A stretch of DNA of 64,000 bases from Mesoterricola silvestris. Its GTDB lineage: Bacteria > Acidobacteriota > Holophagae > Holophagales > Holophagaceae. A model generated the notes under the pieces. That model did not search any database, was not told the DNA's origin, and saw only the letters and a list, made by a program, of their open reading frames with translations. Position numbers and translations under genes: made by a program. The stretch is taken from positions 4,510,001-4,574,000 of the forward strand of contig NZ_AP027080.1 in the NCBI RefSeq assembly GCF_030295405.1, read 5' to 3'. Each line of letters opens with the position of its first letter. The stretch's first letter is position 1. This document shows positions 16,959 through 25,483 of this stretch, piece after piece.

Positions 16959-17576
16959 CTAAGCCGCGGCCATCACCTGCCTGGCGAATTTCTGGATGCC
17001 GGACAAAAGCATTTCCACGGCCATGGCCGTCAGCACCAGTCCCATGAGCCGCTCGAAGGCCATCGTCACCTGCTCGCCCAGGAAGGCGGCGATGCGCTCG
17101 GCAAACACCAGCACCACGGCCGAGATCGCCATGGCCACCCCGATGGCCGCGAGCCACTCCCAGAGCCGGGCCGGATCGCCCGAGACCAGGAGCAGCACCG
17201 AGGCGATGGAACTGGGCCCCGCGATGAGGGGGATGGCCAGGGGCACCAGGAAGGGCTCCCCCTTGCGCGCGGATTCCGCGTTGCCTTCGGCGTGGGGAAA
17301 GACCATCTTCAGGGCGATGAGGAAGAGGATCACACCACCCGCGATGCCCAGGGAGGTGTCCGACAGGTGCATGAGCCGCAGCACCCCCTGCCCGAACAGC
17401 GCGAAGAACACGAGAATCGCCGAGGCCAGGAGCACTTCCCGGATGATCACCCGCCTGCGCCGGGCCGGATCCACCTGCCGCAGGATCCCGATGAAGGGAG
17501 GGATGTTGCCCAGGGGGTCCGTGACCAGGACAAGAAGGATGAGCGCCGAGGTGAAGGACGAGGGAGATGGTGCCAT
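16959..17576 (-). CDS. MarC-family integral membrane protein
   Basis: Inner membrane protein of 205 aa with about six hydrophobic helices, matching the MarC/YchE family in length. Family motifs are VTDPLGNIPPFIGI in the first helix and the mid-protein IPLIAGPSSIASVLLL segment. The function of MarC proteins is not established; the old link to multiple antibiotic resistance was withdrawn. ATG at 17576 starts MAPSPSSF and the next upstream codon is CTG. It is the leftmost of a run of leftward genes, separated from the phosphatase gene by a REP-like hairpin, so it may have its own promoter. Confidence 0.85.
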   Translation of the reverse strand: MAPSPSSFTSALILLVLVTDPLGNIPPFIGILRQVDPARRRRVIIREVLLASAILVFFALFGQGVLRLMHLSDTSLGIAGGVILFLIALKMVFPHAEGNAESARKGEPFLVPLAIPLIAGPSSIASVLLLVSGDPARLWEWLAAIGVAMAISAVVLVFAERIAAFLGEQVTMAFERLMGLVLTAMAVEMLLSGIQKFARQVMAAA

Positions 17577-17618
17577 CAGGCCATTCTCCCCTGCCCACCC
17601 GGGCGAGGCAAACGGAAA

Positions 17619-17643
17619 GCGCCCGCAGCCTGGCTGCGGGCGC
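17619..17643. repeat. REP-like palindrome, copy B
   Basis: Stem GCGCCCGCAG/CTGCGGGCGC with loop CCTGG, followed by CCCACGGTGGGCCGG, as in copies A and C. It lies 25 bp beyond the alkaline phosphatase stop and may act as its terminator. Confidence 0.6.
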
Positions 17644-17668
17644 CCACGGTGGGCCGGTGGCCAGGAAG

Positions 17669-19723
17669 CTAGTCGTCGTCCCGGTCGTAGTCCCCGCGCT
17701 CGTCTCCCCCCAGCGCCGCCTGGGCCAGCTTGAAGAAGATGTCGGTGTTCTTCTGGGTTCCCACGAACCGCATCCAGGCACGGCTGCCAGAGCTGTAGGC
17801 CGACACCGGGATATCGGCTGCGGTGTGGACGGCCTGGCCCTCGCCGTTCAGCTGGCCCCGCACGAAGAAGCCGTTGGCGTCCACGTTCCGCAGTTCGGGG
17901 ATCGTCGCGTAGCCCTTGGCGCCCAGCAGGCCCCCGGTGCCCTTGAACGCGCCGGGCAGGAGGCTGTCGATGACGGGGGTGGGCTTGGAGAGCCAGGATT
18001 CGTAGCGGTCGCTGTTGGCGCCGAAGCCCACCAGCATCTTGTTGTCGATGTCCATGGTGGCGGGATAGCCGTCGGCGAGGATCTGGTAGGCCGGGAAGCC
18101 CGCCAGGTCGTAGGTGCCCACGGCGTTCTGCCGCGCGGGGACCTGGGAGGGCGACAGGGTGGCGGCATCGGAAGGCAGGGCCTTGAGGGCCTGCACACCG
18201 CCCTCCAGGGACAGGGCGCCGATGAGGCTGAAGCCGGAGCACTCGTGGTCCGCCAGCACCAGCACGGTGGTGTCGCCCAGGCGGTCCGCCCATTTGCGGG
18301 CGACGCCCACGGCCCGGTCGAATTCCAGGGTCTCGCCGATGGCGCGGTCCGCGTCCATCAGGTGGGACTGCTTGTCGATGTGGGCGCCCTCCACCATGAG
18401 CACGAAGCCCTCGCGGTGGCGGGAAAGCACGTGGAAGGCCGCCTCGGCCATCTCGTCCAGCATGGGCTGGTCGGGGGCCAGGTAGTCGTCCACCGCGAAG
18501 CTGGAGGCCCCGGGAGGCAGGATTCCCCGGCGCTTGGCCACCTTGTCCAGGGCCACGTTCATGTTGCCGTAGCCGAAAAGGCCCAGCAGCTTGTCCGGAG
18601 CGTGGCCGGCGGTGAGGGCCTGGAGTTCGGCAGAGGTGCGGGCATAGGTGAACCCGGCGCCCTTGAATTCGGCGATGAGATCCCGGTTCGCCAGGCCCTG
18701 GGCCGCGGGCGTGGAGGGCAGGCCCCATCCGGACAGGACGTCCTTGGGCAGCCCGGCGTAGCCCGTGGCCGCGGTGCGGCTGGAATAGAGCGTCGTGGAA
18801 GGCAGGAACCAGCGCCGGCCCCCGCCCATGAGGACCTTCAGGCCCGTGCCGTGGCCGCCCTTGCCGGAGGCGTCGCTCTCGTCCAGGTACTGGTCCACCA
18901 CGCCCGTGCCGTTGTTGCGGTTGGCGGTGTGGACGGCGTTGGCGGCGGGGGTGGCGTCCTCCACGTCGGCCGTGGTGACCAGGCCCAGGGCGGTGCCCTT
19001 CACGCGGTGCAGGTATTCCGAAAGGTACTCCACCCGGGGCGCGAAGAAGGGATTGGTGACGTGGGCGGGGTAGACCCCCTCCTGGCTGTTGGCGAAGTGG
19101 TTGCCCGAGGCGTAGCAGGCCATGCCCGGGGCGGAATCGGTGATGATGCTGTTCAGGGAGTGGGTGCTCACCAGGCCGAGGCCGGGGAAGCGATCCATCT
19201 CGAGCCGCCCTCCGGGATCCCCCGCCGTGACGCCGTAGCGCACGATGCGGGCCGCGGTGCGGTGGGCCACGCCCATGCCGTCGCCCAGCATGATGACGAT
19301 GTTCCGGGTGAGGCGGCGCCCGCCCCGGCCGCCGTGGAAGGGATCGATGACCTGCACCCGGGAGGTGAGGGTGGCGGTGCCGGTGGCGTCGGTGATCTCC
19401 GCGGTGAGGGTGTGCCAGCCCGGGGAGGCCAGGGTGGTGCCCCGCACGTTGAAGCCCGCCCAGCCCGGGGCGGAAATGCCGTCCGTGGTGGTCGTGCCCT
19501 GGGCGCCCGAGGTGAAGGCCGCCTGGTGCCCGTCGATCCAGACCTTCGCGGTGCAGGCGCCGGAGCTCTGCCCCTCCACCCGGATATCGAAGCGCTGGTG
19601 GGAGAGGAACCGGGCCCCGTCGGGGGGCATGAGCGCGGCGCCGGCGGGGGCCGCCGCCGCCGGCACCGCGGCCAGGAGCGCGGAGAGGGCGAGGGCCCTG
19701 CGGATGGAAACGAGGGGGTTCAT
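17669..19723 (-). CDS. Secreted alkaline phosphatase
   Basis: Periplasmic or secreted phosphomonoesterase (684 aa) of the PhoA/alkaline phosphatase superfamily. A signal peptide (about residues 1-25) is followed by a short beta-rich extension of about 100 residues. The catalytic core has MLGDGMGV (D148, Zn ligand), TDSAPGMACYASG with nucleophile S197, VEGAHIDKQSH (metal ligands) and LADHECSGF (the usual ADHET block with Cys for Thr). Longer than E. coli PhoA (about 470 aa) owing to the N-terminal domain and an acidic DRDDD tail. No Pho box was seen upstream. The small secreted gene upstream is 25 bp away and may share its transcript. Confidence 0.9.
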   Translation of the reverse strand: MNPLVSIRRALALSALLAAVPAAAAPAGAALMPPDGARFLSHQRFDIRVEGQSSGACTAKVWIDGHQAAFTSGAQGTTTTDGISAPGWAGFNVRGTTLASPGWHTLTAEITDATGTATLTSRVQVIDPFHGGRGGRRLTRNIVIMLGDGMGVAHRTAARIVRYGVTAGDPGGRLEMDRFPGLGLVSTHSLNSIITDSAPGMACYASGNHFANSQEGVYPAHVTNPFFAPRVEYLSEYLHRVKGTALGLVTTADVEDATPAANAVHTANRNNGTGVVDQYLDESDASGKGGHGTGLKVLMGGGRRWFLPSTTLYSSRTAATGYAGLPKDVLSGWGLPSTPAAQGLANRDLIAEFKGAGFTYARTSAELQALTAGHAPDKLLGLFGYGNMNVALDKVAKRRGILPPGASSFAVDDYLAPDQPMLDEMAEAAFHVLSRHREGFVLMVEGAHIDKQSHLMDADRAIGETLEFDRAVGVARKWADRLGDTTVLVLADHECSGFSLIGALSLEGGVQALKALPSDAATLSPSQVPARQNAVGTYDLAGFPAYQILADGYPATMDIDNKMLVGFGANSDRYESWLSKPTPVIDSLLPGAFKGTGGLLGAKGYATIPELRNVDANGFFVRGQLNGEGQAVHTAADIPVSAYSSGSRAWMRFVGTQKNTDIFFKLAQAALGGDERGDYDRDDD

Positions 19724-19748
19724 GGTGCCTCCGGGGCGTGGGGTATGG

Positions 19749-20216
19749 TCAATGCTTCGGCACGGCGCCGAGCAGATCCTGCGGCTGGTCCAGAATCAAT
19801 CTCAGGTGCGTCACGCGTCCGTCGGGCTCGCAGCGGTAGCCCACCTGGAGCTGCCCCGTCACCTCGAGGGCCCGGGGCGTGTAGGCGATCTCCTCGCCGG
19901 GGGAGGACCGGACCACGACGTACACCGCCTCCGGGGGCAGGTCCGCGGTGCCTCCCCCCTCTTCGTCGCAGGCCACGGGCCGTGGCGCCAGATAGAAGGC
20001 CCCCTTGGGAGCCACCTCCATCTTCGCCATGAAGCCCACCAGCTTCACCCGGCTCCCCGCCAGCGCGAGGACCCGCGCCGAAGGCTTCAGCTCCGGCCCC
20101 GAGGTGTCGAGCACCTCCTTGAACCCAAGGGCCGGGACGGCCTCCTCCCCGCGGCAGGGCGCGAAGGAAGCCAGGGACAGGGCGATGCCCAGACAGCTGG
20201 AAAGGGGAATGCGCAT
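19749..20216 (-). CDS. Small secreted DUF3299-like protein
   Basis: A 155-residue exported protein with a signal peptide ending near FAPCRG. The core has KLVGFMAKMEVAPKGAFYLAPRPVAC, then PPEAVYVVV and LEVTGQL. This resembles DUF3299 proteins, which read GFMxPL, FLLVPxxGAC, PP-x-NQ and a final beta strand. I infer a small beta-barrel fold; function is unknown. The ATG at 20216 has AGAGGTCACC upstream; in-frame codons upstream of it look non-coding. It sits 25 bp upstream of the phosphatase gene, the likely operon partner. Confidence 0.6.
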   Translation of the reverse strand: MRIPLSSCLGIALSLASFAPCRGEEAVPALGFKEVLDTSGPELKPSARVLALAGSRVKLVGFMAKMEVAPKGAFYLAPRPVACDEEGGGTADLPPEAVYVVVRSSPGEEIAYTPRALEVTGQLQVGYRCEPDGRVTHLRLILDQPQDLLGAVPKH

Positions 20217-20464
20217 GGTGACCTCTGGGGTGAGGTTAGGCGCCCCCCACCCCCTGTCAACGCCGCCCTGTCCGCGCTCAATTCCCCACCGTGAAGCTAA
20301 TCCAACTGTCCCCACGTCTTCCCATTCCAGGTGGCCAAACGGGTGGACCCTTGTCACCGCAAAGTTCCCGGCCCGTAACCTCACGGGACGTCAGGACGGG
20401 AGGCCCAAGCCCGGAGAGGGGTGCCCCACGTCCGCGATCCCTTTCGCTGTGCCTGGAAACGGCA

Positions 20465-20491
20465 AGCGCCCGCAGCTTTCCCGCGGGCGCT
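20465..20491. repeat. REP-like palindrome, copy C
   Basis: Arms AGCGCCCGC and GCGGGCGCT with a 9-base loop, preceded by CCTGGAAACGGCA and followed by CACAATGGGACCG. It lies in the 331-bp gap between the DUF3299-like gene and the DASS transporter. Apart from this hairpin and the next one, the gap shows nothing. Confidence 0.6.
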
Positions 20492-20506
20492 CACAATGGG
20501 ACCGCT

Positions 20507-20534
20507 GGAACGGGCCACAAGAGCGGCCCGTTCC
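20507..20534 (-). terminator. Hairpin terminator of the porin-DASS operon
   Basis: A perfect 10-bp stem (GGAACGGGCC and complement) with an 8-base loop, 13 bp beyond the transporter stop. No strong U-tract follows. Confidence 0.5.
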
Positions 20535-20547
20535 CGACGTTCCAGCG

Positions 20548-22287
20548 CTACCAGAGACCCAGCACCTTCCACCAGGCGCCGCCCACGAACACCCAGATGG
20601 CGATGTTCACGAGGCTGACGATGAAGCCCAGGCGCCACCAGGTCCCGATGGGCACGTAGCCCATGCCGAACATGGCCGCGGCGGGGCCGGTGCCGTAGTG
20701 GGTCATGCTGGCGTGCAGGTTCGAGAAGAAGCACAGCACCAGCGCGGCCAGCATGGGGGGGGCGCCCAGGGTGATGGACACGCCCAGGAAGGCGGCATAC
20801 ATGGCGCCCACGTGGGCGGTCATGCTCGCGAAGAAGTAGTGGGCGTAGAAGTAGGTGAGGCAGAGCACCAGGAACCCGAAGATCCATCCGTGGCCGGCCA
20901 TGGAGGCGCCCACCACCTTGCTGAACCAGGGGATCATGCCCAGCTTGTTGAGGAAGCCGGCCATCATGATGAGGCCGCCGGTCCAGATGAGCACGTCCCA
21001 GGCGTTGTGCTCGGCCAGGACGTCGGTCCAGTGGAGGACGCCGGTGAGCAGCAGGAGGCCCAGGCCCAGGAGGGCGGCGGTGGTGCCGTCCATGCCCAGG
21101 AACTTCTCGCCGAAGACCCACAGGAGCAGGACCACGGCGAACACGCCCGTCATGAGCCACTCGGACATGGACAGGCGGCCCATCTCCCTGAGCTTGGCGG
21201 TGGCCATCTCCACGGCTTCGGGGGTCTCGGTGATCCCGGGCCGGTAGAGCTTGTAGAAGACGTAGGGGATGACCAGGAGGCCCACGAGGCCGGGGACGAT
21301 GGCCGCCACGAACCAGCTGCTCCAGGTGATGGTGACGCCGAAGTCGGCGGCGAACTTCTGGGCCATGGGGTTGGCCGCCATGGCGGTGAGGAACATGGCG
21401 CTGACGATGAGGTCGATGTTGAAGCAGGTCATGGTGAGGTAGGCGCCCATCCGGCGCTCGGTGCCGTCCCCGGGGTTGGAGCCGTAGGCCCGGGCCAGGC
21501 TGCGCATGATCGGCATGATGATGCCGGCGGTTCGGGCCGTGTTGCTGGGCACCACGGGGGCCAGGCAGAACTCCGTGGCGGCCAGGCCGTAGGCGAGGCC
21601 CAGGGTCCGCCTGCCCAGGAGCCTCATGAAGAAGTAGGCGATGCGGGTGCCCAGGCCGGTCTTGATGAAGCCCCGGGCGAACATGAAGGCCACGATGATC
21701 AGCCAAAGGGTCTTTTCGGAGAACCCGCTGAGGCTTTCGCCGATGGAGAGGGTGCCGGTGATGGCCGTGAGGCCCACGCCGATGATGGCCACGGCGCCCA
21801 TGGGCAGGGGCCGCAGGATGATGCCCAGGATGGTGGCCACGAAGATGGCGAAGAGGTGCAGGGCGCGGACCCAGTCCTCCCGCCGCAGCTTCTCGGCATC
21901 CGCCTTGGCCTTGGCGTCGGCCTCGGCCTTGGTCTTGGCTTCGGCTTCCGCCCTGGCCTTGAGTCCGGCTTCCACCTTGGCCTTCACCTCGGCCTCCATG
22001 CGGGCGGCGGCCAGGTCCTTGGCGGAGGGGGAGGCCTTTTCGGCCGCGGGGGCGGGAGCCTTGTCCACGGCGGGCTTCGCCGCCTTGTCGGGGGCGGGCT
22101 TGGCGGTCTTGTCCTTCTTGGCGGCGGCGGCCTTGGCCCCCGCAGAGCCCGCGAAGAGCTTGGCGTCCGGAACCGGCGCGAGCCGGGGCAGGACGAAGTA
22201 GAGGAGGCATCCGACCAGGACGGTCGCGAACAGCTGGAGGGGCTTGGCGCCCTGCCATCCGCTCTTTTCAGGGGTAGGGGTCGACAT
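20548..22287 (-). CDS. DASS-family 2-oxoglutarate/malate-type anion transporter with Ala/Lys/Glu-rich insertion
   Basis: Inner membrane divalent anion:Na+ symporter-family carrier (579 aa) for dicarboxylates such as malate or 2-oxoglutarate, closest in pattern to the SODiT1/CitT branch. It shows LHLFAIFVATILGIILRPLP, the conserved SNTARTAG hairpin, and HASMTHYGTGPAA in the second half-repeat. After the first hydrophobic stretch (about 18-35) comes about 100 residues of Ala/Lys/Glu-rich, probably coiled-coil sequence (about 45-140), which ordinary DASS proteins lack. The gene follows the porin by 22 bp and both sit behind the CTTTCAG boxes, so outer- and inner-membrane uptake are co-expressed. 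Confidence 0.88.
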   Translation of the reverse strand: MSTPTPEKSGWQGAKPLQLFATVLVGCLLYFVLPRLAPVPDAKLFAGSAGAKAAAAKKDKTAKPAPDKAAKPAVDKAPAPAAEKASPSAKDLAAARMEAEVKAKVEAGLKARAEAEAKTKAEADAKAKADAEKLRREDWVRALHLFAIFVATILGIILRPLPMGAVAIIGVGLTAITGTLSIGESLSGFSEKTLWLIIVAFMFARGFIKTGLGTRIAYFFMRLLGRRTLGLAYGLAATEFCLAPVVPSNTARTAGIIMPIMRSLARAYGSNPGDGTERRMGAYLTMTCFNIDLIVSAMFLTAMAANPMAQKFAADFGVTITWSSWFVAAIVPGLVGLLVIPYVFYKLYRPGITETPEAVEMATAKLREMGRLSMSEWLMTGVFAVVLLLWVFGEKFLGMDGTTAALLGLGLLLLTGVLHWTDVLAEHNAWDVLIWTGGLIMMAGFLNKLGMIPWFSKVVGASMAGHGWIFGFLVLCLTYFYAHYFFASMTAHVGAMYAAFLGVSITLGAPPMLAALVLCFFSNLHASMTHYGTGPAAAMFGMGYVPIGTWWRLGFIVSLVNIAIWVFVGGAWWKVLGLW

Positions 22288-22309
22288 GGATGGGTCCCTT
22301 AAGTGGAGG

Positions 22310-23563
22310 CTACAGGGCGGAGATGCGCAGGCCCACGCCGTACTCGGCCTGGCTGTCCTTGGCGATGGACGTGGAGAGCTTGTAGGCGTCGTGGAGCTTC
22401 ATGTAGTCGTAGACCACGTAGGCCTCGATCTTCCGGCTGAGGTGGCGCCGGACGGCGGCGTAGTAGGAGTCCTTGCTGCCCGTGGTGTAGAAGGCGGCGT
22501 TGGCGCCGTTGGCGAAGGCGTTGGGGATGGCGCCGGTGGCGGTGGCCATGCCCGCGTGATCCACCTTGATGGTCTGGACGCCGGCGAAGAGGGTCCACTT
22601 CGGGTTGAGGGAATAGGAGCCGGAGAGGGTGTAGGCGTTGTCCGTGCGATCGGAGTGGTTCAGGCCCTGCTCCGCCGTGTAGTGGAAGTAGCCGGCGTTG
22701 ATCTTCAGCTTGGGCGTGACGTAGACGTTGCCGCCCAGGGACATGGACTTCTGGGTGAAATTGTTGTTGTTGGCCTGGGTGTAGAACCCCGACACGTGCC
22801 AGACGCGGGCATTCCAGCCCAGCGCCACGGACCCGGTGGAATTCTTCACGGAGGTGTTGGCTTCGTAGTTGAGGTTGTAGGCGGCGCCGAAGCACAGCCC
22901 CTCGTCGCTCATCTTCTTCCAGACGATGCCCTTGTCCATGCGGGTCTGGGCGGGGCCGCCGGTGACCGGGCCCAGGCTCACGGCGCCGGCGTAGTAGACC
23001 AGGGACTTGAAATTGGAGTTGTTGGTCCAGCCGCCTTCGTCGTAGTTCACCTCGGCGTGGTTGAAGGGGTCGCAGTAGATGACGGCGAAATCCCGGGCCA
23101 GGGTGTTCTGGCGGCCGATGGTGATCTTGCCGAAGGACTTGCCGCTGATGCCCACCCAGGCGTCGCGGTTGAAGAGGGCGTTGGTCTTGCCCTGCTCGCC
23201 GTCGTAGAGGAAGTACTCGCTTTCGAGCTTGTAGATGACGGCGAGGCCATCCACGTTGGTCTTCACGAGGCCCTTGAGGCCCCACCGGTTGCCGCTGAAG
23301 AAGGGCTCGCCCATGTCCACCTTTGTGCGGCCGTCGGCGGTGGCGTTGCTCTTGCCCACCAGGGTCAGGTCGATGAGGATGTAGGGCGTGAGCGCCTCGG
23401 GAAAGACGATGGGGCCTGCGGCGGCCTGGGGCGCGACCTTCTTCTCCAGTTCGGCGATGCGGGCCTTCTGGGAGGCCAGTTCGGCCTGCACGTCGACGGT
23501 CTGTGCCTGGAGGCAGCCCGCCACGAGCGCGGTGGAGAGGCCGAGGATCCGGGGGACGTTCAT
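22310..23563 (-). CDS. Outer membrane porin (Gram-negative porin family)
   Basis: Outer membrane beta-barrel channel of 417 aa. The signal peptide ends near GCLQAQ, followed by a short coiled-coil segment (AELASQKARIAELEKKV) as in trimeric porins with periplasmic coiled coils. The body alternates amphipathic strands: RWGLKGLVKTNVDGLAV, DAWVGISGKSFGKITIGRQ, and a final strand ending GVGLRISAL. The ATG at 23563 has GAAAGGAA upstream. It is the first gene of the porin-DASS operon. The tandem CTTTCAG box and a Crp-like site lie in the divergent promoter upstream, so it likely admits dicarboxylates under two-component control. Confidence 0.85.
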   Translation of the reverse strand: MNVPRILGLSTALVAGCLQAQTVDVQAELASQKARIAELEKKVAPQAAAGPIVFPEALTPYILIDLTLVGKSNATADGRTKVDMGEPFFSGNRWGLKGLVKTNVDGLAVIYKLESEYFLYDGEQGKTNALFNRDAWVGISGKSFGKITIGRQNTLARDFAVIYCDPFNHAEVNYDEGGWTNNSNFKSLVYYAGAVSLGPVTGGPAQTRMDKGIVWKKMSDEGLCFGAAYNLNYEANTSVKNSTGSVALGWNARVWHVSGFYTQANNNNFTQKSMSLGGNVYVTPKLKINAGYFHYTAEQGLNHSDRTDNAYTLSGSYSLNPKWTLFAGVQTIKVDHAGMATATGAIPNAFANGANAAFYTTGSKDSYYAAVRRHLSRKIEAYVVYDYMKLHDAYKLSTSIAKDSQAEYGVGLRISAL

Positions 23564-23666
23564 GGGGCTTCCTTTCGGAAAGGGTGCGTTCGGGACGGAG
23601 CCCGGGCCTCCGGCGGGGCCGCGCGGCCGGACTCGTGGACAGACGGATGTCAGGTTCTGGTTCAAA

Positions 23667-23698
23667 TCTAGGCACTGGACCTTTCAGCCACCTTTCAG
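23667..23698 (-). promoter_or_regulatory. OmpR/PhoB-type tandem operator of the porin-DASS operon
   Basis: Two CTTTCAG heptamers start exactly 11 bp apart (23681 and 23692). TCTAGGCAC starts 14 bp before the first (23667). Read on the minus strand this is CTGAAAG-N4-CTGAAAG and then, about 10 bp on, a CTAGAT -10-like element, the layout of a class II activator site such as a pho box. The same arrangement is found before dctA at 28218-28249. Confidence 0.7.
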
Positions 23699-23708
23699 TT
23701 CCAATGGC

Positions 23709-23724
23709 TGTGACGACCATCACG
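23709..23724. promoter_or_regulatory. Crp-like site between porin and binding-protein genes
   Basis: TGTGACGACCATCACG matches TGTGA-N6-TCACA in 9 of 10 positions. It lies between the divergent units and could integrate Crp-family control with the two-component system. Confidence 0.5.
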
Positions 23725-23800
23725 GGGCGGGTCCCCAACCTCTGAAAATCGGCCATCCTGGCAGGGGATTGGCCACCCCACCCGCCCGTCAGGAGCTCCC

Positions 23801-24799
23801 ATGAACACCCGAATCCTGCAGTGCCTGCTCGCCCTCGCCCTGGCGGCCGGTCCGGGCCGGGCGGCCGCCGGCGAACCCATCACCCTGATGGTGGGGGGCG
23901 TCGAGAAGATCATCTACCTGCCGGTGAAGCTTGCCGAGCGGCTGGGCTACTTCGGCGCCGAGGGCCTGGACGTGGAGATCCGCAGCGAATGGTCCGGCAT
24001 CCACGGGGCCGATGTCCTGCTGGTGGGCACCGTGCAGGGGGTGGTGGGCTTCTACGACCACACCCTCTACCTGCAGGCCAAGGGCAAGGCCCTGGTGAAC
24101 GTCATCCAGTTCTCCCAGGCGCCGGGGGAGGTGGAGCTGGTATCGGCCCGGATGCCGCCCTCCGTGCGGTCCATGGCCGACCTGAAGGGGTGCACCCTGG
24201 GCGTGACGGGCCTGGGTTCCTCCACCCAGTTCCTGTCCCGGTACCTGGTGCTGGCCGCGGGCCTCAAGGCCAGCCAGGTGAATTTCCTGCCCGTGGGCAC
24301 GGGCGACAATTTCATCGGAGCCATGACCCGGGGCACCATCCAGGCCGGCATGACCACCGAACCCACCGCGAGCCGCCTGCTCAACGCGGGCCAGGCCCGG
24401 GTCCTGGCGGATCTGCGCACCCCCGAGGACACCGTCCGCGCCCTGGGCGGCCTGTACCCCTCGGCCTGCCTCTACATGCAGACCGCCTGGGTGGCCCGGC
24501 ACAAGCCCGAGGTCCAGAGGCTCGTCAACGCCCTGGTGAAGGCCCTGCGCTACATCCAGACCCACACCGCCGCGGAGATCGCCGCCCAGATCCCCCCCGA
24601 CTTCTACGGGGGGGACCGGGCCACCTACGTGAAGGCCCTGGGCCGCAGCAAGGCCATCTTCATCCCCGACGGGCGCATGCCCGAAGGGGGCCCCGCCCAC
24701 GTGCTCAAGGTGCTGCGCAGCACCGACAAGAGCCTCCATGGCAAGACCATCGATCTTCCCAGCACGTACACCCTGGAATTCGTCACCGCCGCCCGCTGA
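23801..24799 (+). CDS. NitT/TauT-type periplasmic substrate-binding protein, orphan
   Basis: Exported two-lobe binding protein (332 aa) of the NMT1/THI5-like, nitrate/taurine/alkanesulfonate type. A signal peptide ends near RAAAGE. Family pattern: IIYLPVKLAERLGYFGAEGLDVEI at the start, the lobe segment DLKGCTLGVTGLGSSTQFLSRY, then GAMTRGTIQAGMTTEPTASRLL. No ABC permease or ATPase gene is near. A response regulator starts 9 bp after its stop, followed by the kinase, so it may serve as a periplasmic ligand sensor for the kinase (as proposed for TctC-TctDE type systems) instead of feeding an ABC transporter. Ligand unknown; a dicarboxylate is inferred from neighbours. Confidence 0.82.
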   Translation: MNTRILQCLLALALAAGPGRAAAGEPITLMVGGVEKIIYLPVKLAERLGYFGAEGLDVEIRSEWSGIHGADVLLVGTVQGVVGFYDHTLYLQAKGKALVNVIQFSQAPGEVELVSARMPPSVRSMADLKGCTLGVTGLGSSTQFLSRYLVLAAGLKASQVNFLPVGTGDNFIGAMTRGTIQAGMTTEPTASRLLNAGQARVLADLRTPEDTVRALGGLYPSACLYMQTAWVARHKPEVQRLVNALVKALRYIQTHTAAEIAAQIPPDFYGGDRATYVKALGRSKAIFIPDGRMPEGGPAHVLKVLRSTDKSLHGKTIDLPSTYTLEFVTAAR

Positions 24800-24808
24800 A
24801 GGAGCCCC

Positions 24809-25483
24809 ATGAAGATCCTGCTGGTGGAGGACAACCGCGCGCTTTCCGAATGGCTGGCCCGGACCCTCCACGCCGACGGGTACACGGTGGAGTGTTCCTA
24901 CGACGGCCCCGACGCCGATCTGCGCCTGACCACCGAGACCTACGACCTGGTCATTCTGGACCTGGCGCTTCCCGGCCTCCACGGCCGGGAGGTGCTCAAG
25001 CGCCTCCGGGGCCGGCGGAACCCGGTGCCCGTGCTCATCCTCACCGCCTTCGACGGCACCAAGGACCGCGTGGACGGCCTGGACATCGGCGCCGACGACT
25101 ACATGGCCAAGCCCTTCGAGGTCCACGAACTGGAGGCCCGCATGCGGGCCCTGCTCCGGCGCGCCAACCAGCAGAAGAATCCGGTGCTCACCTGCGCCTC
25201 CCTGGCCTACGACACCAACAGCCGCGTGTTCACCCTGGCCGGAGCCCCCCTCTCCCTCACGCCCCGGGAGCACTCGGTGCTGGAGATGCTCATGATGAAG
25301 GCCGGCAAGACCGTGAGCAAGCGCGGGCTGGCCGAGAGCCTCTTCTCCCTGGACGAGGACGTCAACCCGGACGCCATCGAGATCTACGTGCACCGCGTGC
25401 GCCGCAAGCTGGAGCCGGGCGACGCCGTGATCGTGACCCTGCGGGGCCTGGGCTACCTGCTGAAGCCGCGCCATGTGGATTAG
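24809..25483 (+). CDS. OmpR-family response regulator (TctD-like)
   Basis: Two-component response regulator of 224 aa. The receiver domain has acidic pocket VEDN, phosphoacceptor D51 in LVILDLALPG, switch Thr in LTAFDG and Lys in DDYMAKPFEVHEL. The C-terminal winged helix (about 125-220) has LTPREHSVLEMLMMKAGKTV and AIEIYVHRVRRKLE, typical of OmpR/PhoB proteins, which bind tandem direct repeats. The CTTTCAG pairs before the porin and dctA are the natural targets. Its stop overlaps the start of the kinase gene by 11 bp, indicating translational coupling. Confidence 0.93.
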   Translation: MKILLVEDNRALSEWLARTLHADGYTVECSYDGPDADLRLTTETYDLVILDLALPGLHGREVLKRLRGRRNPVPVLILTAFDGTKDRVDGLDIGADDYMAKPFEVHELEARMRALLRRANQQKNPVLTCASLAYDTNSRVFTLAGAPLSLTPREHSVLEMLMMKAGKTVSKRGLAESLFSLDEDVNPDAIEIYVHRVRRKLEPGDAVIVTLRGLGYLLKPRHVD

